DNA of 64,000 nucleotides, from assembly GCA_031382215.1 (NCBI GenBank), contig JANMYQ010000034.1, positions 9,655-73,654 of the forward strand, in the 5' to 3' direction. The notes below the pieces were generated by a model, which saw only the letters and a list, made by a program, of their open reading frames with translations, searched no databases and was not told where the DNA came from. This DNA comes from LGRD01 sp031382215. Lineage in GTDB: Bacteria; Pseudomonadota; Gammaproteobacteria; Burkholderiales; Burkholderiaceae_C. The translations under genes and the position numbers were made by a program. This document shows, in pieces, positions 59,297 through 64,000 of this stretch (the first letter of the stretch is position 1; each line of letters opens with the position of its first letter).

Positions 59297-60837
59297 CACG
59301 GCTGCCTCACCGTGCCCAAGCCGAGCATTGCGCTGGCGCGCCCCAAGCCCAGCCGCAGCATCTGGCGCGGGAACGGCAGGCTCAGTGCCACCGCCAGTGC
59401 CACCACGGCCCACGCGCCGAGCAACCACGCCGCGGTCGCGAGTCGGCCCCCCGCCGGGCCGCCCAGCAAAGTCAACACCCCCGCCAGTGCAAACGCCACT
59501 GCCATCGGCACCAGGCTGTCGTTGAAGAACCAGGCGCGCCACTGCCCCACCAGGTAACGCCGGTGCAGGAACCAGACCGCCACACCGAAATACAGCAGGT
59601 TCAACCCGAGGTTCGCCAGTGCCGCGCCGATGGCGCCGAGGTAGGCCAGCCCGATCAACACACCCGGCACCACCAGCACCACCGCCAGCAGGTTCGAGAC
59701 CATGGCCCAGCCCGACCAGCCGTGGCTCAGCGCCAGCGCGGCCGGAATGTGCACCATCGAGTTCAGCGCATATGCCGCCACGAACACCGCAGCCAGCGCT
59801 GCGCTGCGGTCGGCCAGCGATGCGTCGCCCGACCAGGCAAAGACCACCGCGTGGGCGTTGCAGATCATCACCGCGGCGAGCGGCAGCACGATCGCGGCCA
59901 TCGTCTGGCAGGCCTTGCGGTAGGTGGCGATGAGCCGGTTCGTGTCGCCGCTGGCGATGTCCACCGTGAGGCGCGGCGACACGGCCTGGAAGATCGGCGT
60001 CGTGAACACCGCCACCGCGGTGCCGAGCGTGAATGCAAACGTGTAGTAGCCGAACTCTTCGAGCGGCAGCGCGCGCGACAGGATCAGCTTGTCGATCTGC
60101 GTCATCAGCGCAGCGCACAGGTTGGTCACCAGCACTGCGCCGGCAAACCGCCAGACCTTGCGCAGCGGCGCCAGCGTGGGGGCCACCCGAACCCGAACCC
60201 GCACCGTTCTCGCCGGCATCCAGCCGTGCAGCCGCACCACCAGCACGCCGAATTCGACCGCCGTGACAACCAACTGCCACACGAAAAACGCCACCACGCC
60301 GCCACCGCCCCAGACCAGCAACCACACCGTGCCGGCCGAACGCAACAGCGTGAATGCGACCGTGAACCCGGCCAGCCACACCTGGCGCTGCAGGCCCTGG
60401 ATCGCGCTGCGGTAGATCTGCGCAGCCCAGCGCAGCACCAGGTTCAGCCCCAGCAGGCGCAGCGACATCTGCACCACCTCGTGCGACAGCCCCGACACCT
60501 TGAACCAGTGTTCGGCCAGGTACGGCGCTTCCATCCAGATCAGCAGCGCGATCAAGAGCCCGATGCCGGCGTACAGCCACTGCGTGGCACCGAGCAGCCC
60601 ATGCAGTTCGTCGGCCCCGCCACGGCCGGCCGAGAAGCGCGCCATCTCCAGATTCAAGGTGTACGACAGCCCCAGATCGATCACCGTGACCCAGGCCTGC
60701 AGCGCCACGAACAGGCCGATCAGCCCGTAGGCTTCGAGCCCCAGGCTGCGGATGTACAGCGGCACCAGCGCGAACGTCATCAGCACGACGACCGCCTGGC
60801 TGATGAAGTTTGCGGCGACGTTGTGCTTCAGGGACAT
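59296..60837 (-). CDS. Second polysaccharide flippase (MATE/PST type)
   Basis: 513 residues from the ATG at 60837, about 12 to 14 hydrophobic segments. Opening MSLKHNVAANFISQAVVVLM and VPLYIRSLGLEAYGLIGLF are typical of Wzx/RfbX relatives. It is the first gene of the minus-strand glycan operon and differs clearly from the Wzx at 34603, so the operon probably exports its own product. The frame continues upstream into lysS but that part is a shadow. Confidence 0.9.
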   Translation of the reverse strand: MSLKHNVAANFISQAVVVLMTFALVPLYIRSLGLEAYGLIGLFVALQAWVTVIDLGLSYTLNLEMARFSAGRGGADELHGLLGATQWLYAGIGLLIALLIWMEAPYLAEHWFKVSGLSHEVVQMSLRLLGLNLVLRWAAQIYRSAIQGLQRQVWLAGFTVAFTLLRSAGTVWLLVWGGGGVVAFFVWQLVVTAVEFGVLVVRLHGWMPARTVRVRVRVAPTLAPLRKVWRFAGAVLVTNLCAALMTQIDKLILSRALPLEEFGYYTFAFTLGTAVAVFTTPIFQAVSPRLTVDIASGDTNRLIATYRKACQTMAAIVLPLAAVMICNAHAVVFAWSGDASLADRSAALAAVFVAAYALNSMVHIPAALALSHGWSGWAMVSNLLAVVLVVPGVLIGLAYLGAIGAALANLGLNLLYFGVAVWFLHRRYLVGQWRAWFFNDSLVPMAVAFALAGVLTLLGGPAGGRLATAAWLLGAWAVVALAVALSLPFPRQMLRLGLGRASAMLGLGTVRQP

Positions 60838-60927
60838 GAAAGGCGCGGCATGGGCGGCTGAGTTTATTCGCGCCGGTTCGTTCGCGACATCGTTCGAGGC
60901 GGCCTGAAGCGGCCCGTGGCGCGCCCC

Positions 60928-60933
60928 TAAAAT
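60928..60933 (+). promoter_or_regulatory. -10 box (TAAAAT) upstream of lysS
   Basis: TAAAAT lies 24 bases before the lysS ATG in the 120-base divergent gap with the flippase gene. A -35 box is not clear. The CCCCGG before GTAACG is the only ribosome-site-like feature and is weak. Confidence 0.35.
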
Positions 60934-60957
60934 CGCCCCGGTAACGAAAGCCCCTCG

Positions 60958-62454
60958 ATGACCGACCACTCCGACCGCATCAACGAAAGCCAGCTCATCA
61001 CCGAACGGCGCGAAAAGCTTGCCGCCATCCGCGCCCGCGGCGTGGCCTTCCCGAACGACTTCAAGCCGACCCACCACGCGCTGGACCTGCTGCGCAAGCA
61101 CGGCGAGCAAAAGAACGAAGAGCTCGAACCGCTCGCCATTCCGGTCGCGCTGGCCGGCCGCATGATGCTCAAGCGCGTGATGGGCAAGGCCAGCTTTGCC
61201 ACCTTGCAAGACGGCTCCGGCCAGCTCCAGTTGTTCGTCACGAGAGACGCGCTCGGTGAAGATGCCTACGCCGCGTTCAAGCACCTCGACCTGGGCGACA
61301 TCGTGGGCGCCTCTGGCACCTTGTTCAAGACCAAGACCGACGAGCTCTCGGTGCGCGTGACCAGCCTGCGCCTGCTGACCAAGAGCCTGCGCCCGCTGCC
61401 CGACAAGTTCCACGGCATGGCCGACCAGGAACAGAAGTATCGCCAGCGTTATGTGGACCTGATCACCGACGCCGATTCGCGCGCCCGCTTCATGGCCCGC
61501 AGCAAGGCGCTCAGCTCGATCCGCCAGTTCATGGTCGAGCACCACTTCATGGAAGTGGAAACGCCGATGCTGCACCCGATTCCGGGCGGCGCCAACGCCA
61601 AGCCCTTCGTCACGCACCACAACGCGCTCGACCAGCAGATGTTCCTGCGCATCGCGCCCGAGCTGTACCTGAAGCGGCTGGTCGTCGGCGGTTTCGAGCG
61701 CGTGTTCGAGATCAACCGCAGCTTCCGCAACGAAGGCATCAGCGTTCGGCACAACCCCGAATTCACGATGATGGAGTTCTACGCCGCGTACTGGAACCAC
61801 CACGACCTGATGGACTACACCGAGCAGGTGCTGCGCCACGCCGCCCGCCACGCCACCGGCTCGGCCACCTTGACTTACGGCGGCAAGGTGGTCGACCTGG
61901 CTCCGCCCTTCACGCGCCTGACGGTGCGCGACTCGCTGGTGCGCCACGCCGAACTGAACGAAGCCCAGGCCGGTGATGCCGACGTGCTGCGCGCCCGGCT
62001 CAAGGCGCTCGGCCACGAGGCGCCGGCGCACTGGAAGCTGGCCGAATTGCAGTTCGGCTTGTTCGAAGCGGTGGTCGAAGAGCAGCTCTGGTCGCCCACC
62101 TTCATCATCGACTACCCCGTCGAGGTGTCGCCACTGGCGCGCGCGTCAGACAGCAACCCGGCCATCACCGAACGCTTCGAACTCTTCATCACCGGCCGCG
62201 AATACGCCAACGGCTTCTCGGAGCTGAACGACGCCGAAGACCAGGCCGCGCGCTTCCAGGCCCAGGCGGCCAACAAGGAGGCCGGCGACGAAGAAGCGAT
62301 GTACTACGACGCTGACTTCATCCGCGCGCTCGAATACGGCATGCCGCCGACCGGCGGCTGCGGCATCGGCATCGACCGGCTGATGATGCTGATCACCGAT
62401 TCGCCGAGCATTCGGGACGTGATCCTGTTTCCGTCGCTGAGAAAGGAAGGCTGA
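60958..62454 (+). CDS. lysS: Lysyl-tRNA synthetase, class II
   Basis: Charges tRNA-Lys. 498 residues: an N-terminal OB-fold anticodon-binding domain (about 60-170, with GRMMLKRVMGKASFATLQDG) and the class-II catalytic domain with motif 1 (EHHFMEVETPMLHPIPGGA), motif 2 (FEINRSFRNEGISVRHNPEFT) and motif 3 (GCGIGIDRLMM). Normal length for the family. It marks the end of the polysaccharide region. Confidence 0.98.
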   Translation: MTDHSDRINESQLITERREKLAAIRARGVAFPNDFKPTHHALDLLRKHGEQKNEELEPLAIPVALAGRMMLKRVMGKASFATLQDGSGQLQLFVTRDALGEDAYAAFKHLDLGDIVGASGTLFKTKTDELSVRVTSLRLLTKSLRPLPDKFHGMADQEQKYRQRYVDLITDADSRARFMARSKALSSIRQFMVEHHFMEVETPMLHPIPGGANAKPFVTHHNALDQQMFLRIAPELYLKRLVVGGFERVFEINRSFRNEGISVRHNPEFTMMEFYAAYWNHHDLMDYTEQVLRHAARHATGSATLTYGGKVVDLAPPFTRLTVRDSLVRHAELNEAQAGDADVLRARLKALGHEAPAHWKLAELQFGLFEAVVEEQLWSPTFIIDYPVEVSPLARASDSNPAITERFELFITGREYANGFSELNDAEDQAARFQAQAANKEAGDEEAMYYDADFIRALEYGMPPTGGCGIGIDRLMMLITDSPSIRDVILFPSLRKEG

Positions 62455-62470
62455 GCGCTTCGCGCCTCGG

Positions 62471-62529
62471 TCGCGGGCATCGAGCCCGCTCCCTCGCCGA
62501 TCGCTGCGCTGGTCGATCCCCGCAAGCGG
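62471..62529. terminator. Two GC-rich hairpins between convergent lysS and enoyl-CoA hydratase genes
   Basis: GCGGGC (62471-62476) pairs with GCCCGC (62482-62487) around ATCGA, and CCCCGC (62516-62521) with GCGGGG (62524-62529). They lie in the 100-base gap between the two stop codons. No T run follows, so they may act as a bidirectional barrier to transcription or be a repeat element. Confidence 0.4.
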
Positions 62530-62554
62530 GGCCCCTCGCCCTTCGCTTCGCGCT

Positions 62555-63343
62555 CTACTTCTGCTTGAACGCCGCCTTGCGCTTGTTCACGAACGCGTCC
62601 ATGCCTTCTTTCTGATCGTCGGTCGCGAACAGCGAATGGAACAGGCGGCGTTCAAACTGAATGCCTTCGGCCAGCGGGCTTTCATAGGCGCGGTTGATGC
62701 TCTCCTTGGCCATCATCACGCTCGGCCCGCTCATCTCGCAGATCGTTTGCGCCGCGGCCATCGCCACGTCCATCAGTTCGGCGGCCGGCACCACTCTTGA
62801 CACCAGGCCAGCACGTTCGGCTTCGGCAGCGTCCATCATGCGGCCGGTCAGGATCATGTCCATCGCCTTGGCCTTTGAGATGGCGCGCGGCAGGCGCTGC
62901 GTGCCGCCGGCGCCAGGGATGATGCCGAGCTTGATCTCGGGCTGGCCGAACTTCGCGGTGTCGGCGGCGATGATGAAGTCGCACATCATCGCCAGTTCGC
63001 AGCCGCCGCCGAGCGCAAAACCGGCCACTGCGGCGATCACCGGCTTGCGCACGGTACGGATGGTCTCCCAGTTGCGCGTGATGTAGTCGCTCTTGTACAC
63101 ATCCATGTAGGTCCAGCTCGCCATCGCGCCAATGTCGGCGCCGGCGGCAAAGGCCTTCTCGCTGCCGGTGATGACGATGCAGCCGATGCCCTCGTCGGCA
63201 TCGAAGGCCTTCAGCACCTGGCCCAGCTCGTTCATCAGCCCGTCGTTCAGCGCGTTCAGCTGCTTGGGGCGGTTGAGCGTGATCAGGCCCACCTTCAGCG
63301 CAGCGGCACCACGAACCTCAGTGTGAAGAAAATCGCATTCCAT
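62555..63343 (-). CDS. Enoyl-CoA hydratase (crotonase family)
   Basis: Hydrates trans-2-enoyl-CoA in beta-oxidation or related catabolism. The ATG at 63343 gives 262 residues. The oxyanion-hole segments KAFAAGADIGAM and GFALGGGCELAMMCD are present; the catalytic Glu pair is in GGCELA and GQPEIKLGIIPGAGG. Length and residues fit short-chain enoyl-CoA hydratases. The frame also opens eight codons earlier at a GTG, which is less likely. Confidence 0.95.
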   Translation of the reverse strand: MECDFLHTEVRGAAALKVGLITLNRPKQLNALNDGLMNELGQVLKAFDADEGIGCIVITGSEKAFAAGADIGAMASWTYMDVYKSDYITRNWETIRTVRKPVIAAVAGFALGGGCELAMMCDFIIAADTAKFGQPEIKLGIIPGAGGTQRLPRAISKAKAMDMILTGRMMDAAEAERAGLVSRVVPAAELMDVAMAAAQTICEMSGPSVMMAKESINRAYESPLAEGIQFERRLFHSLFATDDQKEGMDAFVNKRKAAFKQK

Positions 63344-63369
63344 GTCGAAACTCCACGCAAAACGCACAG

Positions 63370-63397
63370 ACTATACGTGCGAATGTGACCCTGTCGC
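63370..63397 (-). promoter_or_regulatory. Promoter of the enoyl-CoA hydratase gene
   Basis: Minus-strand -35 GCGACA (63397-63392, 4 of 6 matches), a 16-base spacer and -10 TATAGT (63375-63370). The start would fall near 63363, about 20 bases before the ATG. Confidence 0.45.
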
Positions 63398-63453
63398 CGC
63401 AGTCACCCGCGGCAGCGCGATAAGCTCAATGTCCTTCGTCCAACCGACTCTCC

Positions 63454-63957
63454 ATGGCCACGATCTATCGCAAGACCGAAAAGGGTCAGACCGAGATCGA
63501 AACCCGCAAGCTCAGGCTGCTGCCGCGCATGCGCACGGCGCTGATCCTGGTCGACGGGCATCGCAACGACGCCGAGCTGGCCAAGCTCATTCCCGGCGAC
63601 CCGGTGGTGACCTTGCAGGGCTTGCTGGCCGACGGCTTCATCGAGGTGGTGGCCAGCGTCGAGGTGCGCCCCAGCCTGCGGCCGTTGGCTGCGCTGCCGG
63701 AGGCCACGGCGCGAGCCGCGGGGCAAATGTCGCCCCCCTCGCCGGCTTTCGAGCAACGCCGGCGCGAGGCGATCCGCGCGCTCAACGACCAGCTCGGCCC
63801 CGAGGCCGAGACGCTCGCCATCCGGCTGGAAAAATGCCCCGACTGGGCCCACCTCGTGCCGATCCTGCAGGTGGCGCAGCAGGTGCTGCGCAACGCTCGT
63901 GGCGCGTCTGCTGCGGCCGACTTCGGCAGCCGCTTCATCGACACACCACTGGGGTGA
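63454..63957 (+). CDS. Unidentified protein of 167 residues
   Basis: I do not recognise the family. The N-terminal 60 residues read like a small helical or winged domain (IYRKTEKGQTEIETRKLRL, then LILVDGHRNDAEL). A Pro/Ser linker near 85-97 separates a second helical half (FEQRRREAIRALNDQLGPE). No signal peptide or membrane segment. It is divergent from the enoyl-CoA hydratase gene and is followed by a strong hairpin. Confidence 0.7.
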   Translation: MATIYRKTEKGQTEIETRKLRLLPRMRTALILVDGHRNDAELAKLIPGDPVVTLQGLLADGFIEVVASVEVRPSLRPLAALPEATARAAGQMSPPSPAFEQRRREAIRALNDQLGPEAETLAIRLEKCPDWAHLVPILQVAQQVLRNARGASAAADFGSRFIDTPLG

Positions 63958-63961
63958 CGGC

Positions 63962-64000
63962 CTGGCTGACAGCCTGGCTGACAGCCAGGCTGTCAGCCAG
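63962..64000 (+). terminator. Tandem repeat plus long inverted repeat at right edge
   Basis: CTGGCTGACAG occurs twice (63962-63972 and 63974-63984) and its complement CTGTCAGCCAG follows at 63990-64000. The second copy can form a stem of up to 13 pairs with the inverted copy. It lies just after the preceding stop codon and is probably a terminator, but the window ends before any T run could be seen. Confidence 0.5.

Overview
The window comes from a high-GC betaproteobacterium. The gene order fabF / membrane protein / rpoE-rseA-rseB-mucD / lepA next to plsX-fabHDG-acpP is the arrangement I know from Burkholderiales, and I would guess the Rubrivivax-Leptothrix-Methylibium side of that order. 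This placement rests on synteny and protein style only; no 16S gene is present.

Layout. (1) 1-12612, minus strand: a housekeeping block read right to left: yceD, rpmF, plsX, fabH, fabD, fabG, acpP, fabF, a small membrane protein coupled to rpoE, then rseA, rseB, mucD and the 5' two thirds of lepA, which leaves the window on the left. It covers fatty-acid synthesis plus the sigma-E envelope-stress circuit. The 550-base gap between mucD and lepA holds a candidate small RNA with its own promoter and terminator. (2) 12651-15599: a Maf-type pyrophosphatase and a coupled SAM methyltransferase on the plus strand, then a DEAD-box helicase on the minus strand. (3) 15698-52690, plus strand: a very large surface-polysaccharide (O-antigen or capsule type) locus. 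It starts with rmlBDAC (dTDP-L-rhamnose). A small EPS-type MarR regulator follows, preceded by a perfect palindrome. Next come gmd and wbpA-B-D-E (UDP-diacetamido-glucuronate type sugar), then a complete legionaminic-acid cassette (legB, legC, neuC, neuB, neuD, ptmE, neuA). Two different amidotransferase triads (WbpG/HisH/HisF types), a Wzx flippase, a candidate Wzy, glycosyltransferases and a three-gene set for an N-acetyl-L-6-deoxyhexosamine complete this part. The locus ends with a wbpV-wbpL-wbpM type trio. Most genes from 19231 to 47154 overlap or nearly touch, so this looks like one long translationally coupled operon. A kelch-like lipoprotein gene on the opposite strand interrupts it at 47167-48438. 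(4) 52724-60837, minus strand: an AAA/DUF4143 ATPase with a striking AT-rich palindromic upstream region. Beside it is a second, smaller glycan operon (flippase, two family-2 glycosyltransferases, methyltransferase, DegT aminotransferase) ending in a sugar transferase fused to a truncated WbpM/CapD N-terminus. (5) 60958-64000: lysS, an enoyl-CoA hydratase and an unidentified small gene, ending in a long hairpin.

How it works together. The main locus should assemble an Und-PP-linked repeat unit initiated by the WbpL-type enzyme from a sugar made by WbpM/WbpV. The unit could contain rhamnose, a diacetamido-uronic acid, legionaminic acid and an L-6-deoxy-HexNAc. The two ammonia-transferring triads suggest that two different sugars carry acetamidino groups. 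The second operon has its own initiating transferase and flippase and probably builds another glycan. The most unusual observations are the two HisF-like paralogs that each lost a different catalytic aspartate, the fused and truncated sugar transferase/CapD gene beside the ATPase, and the possible small RNA upstream of lepA.
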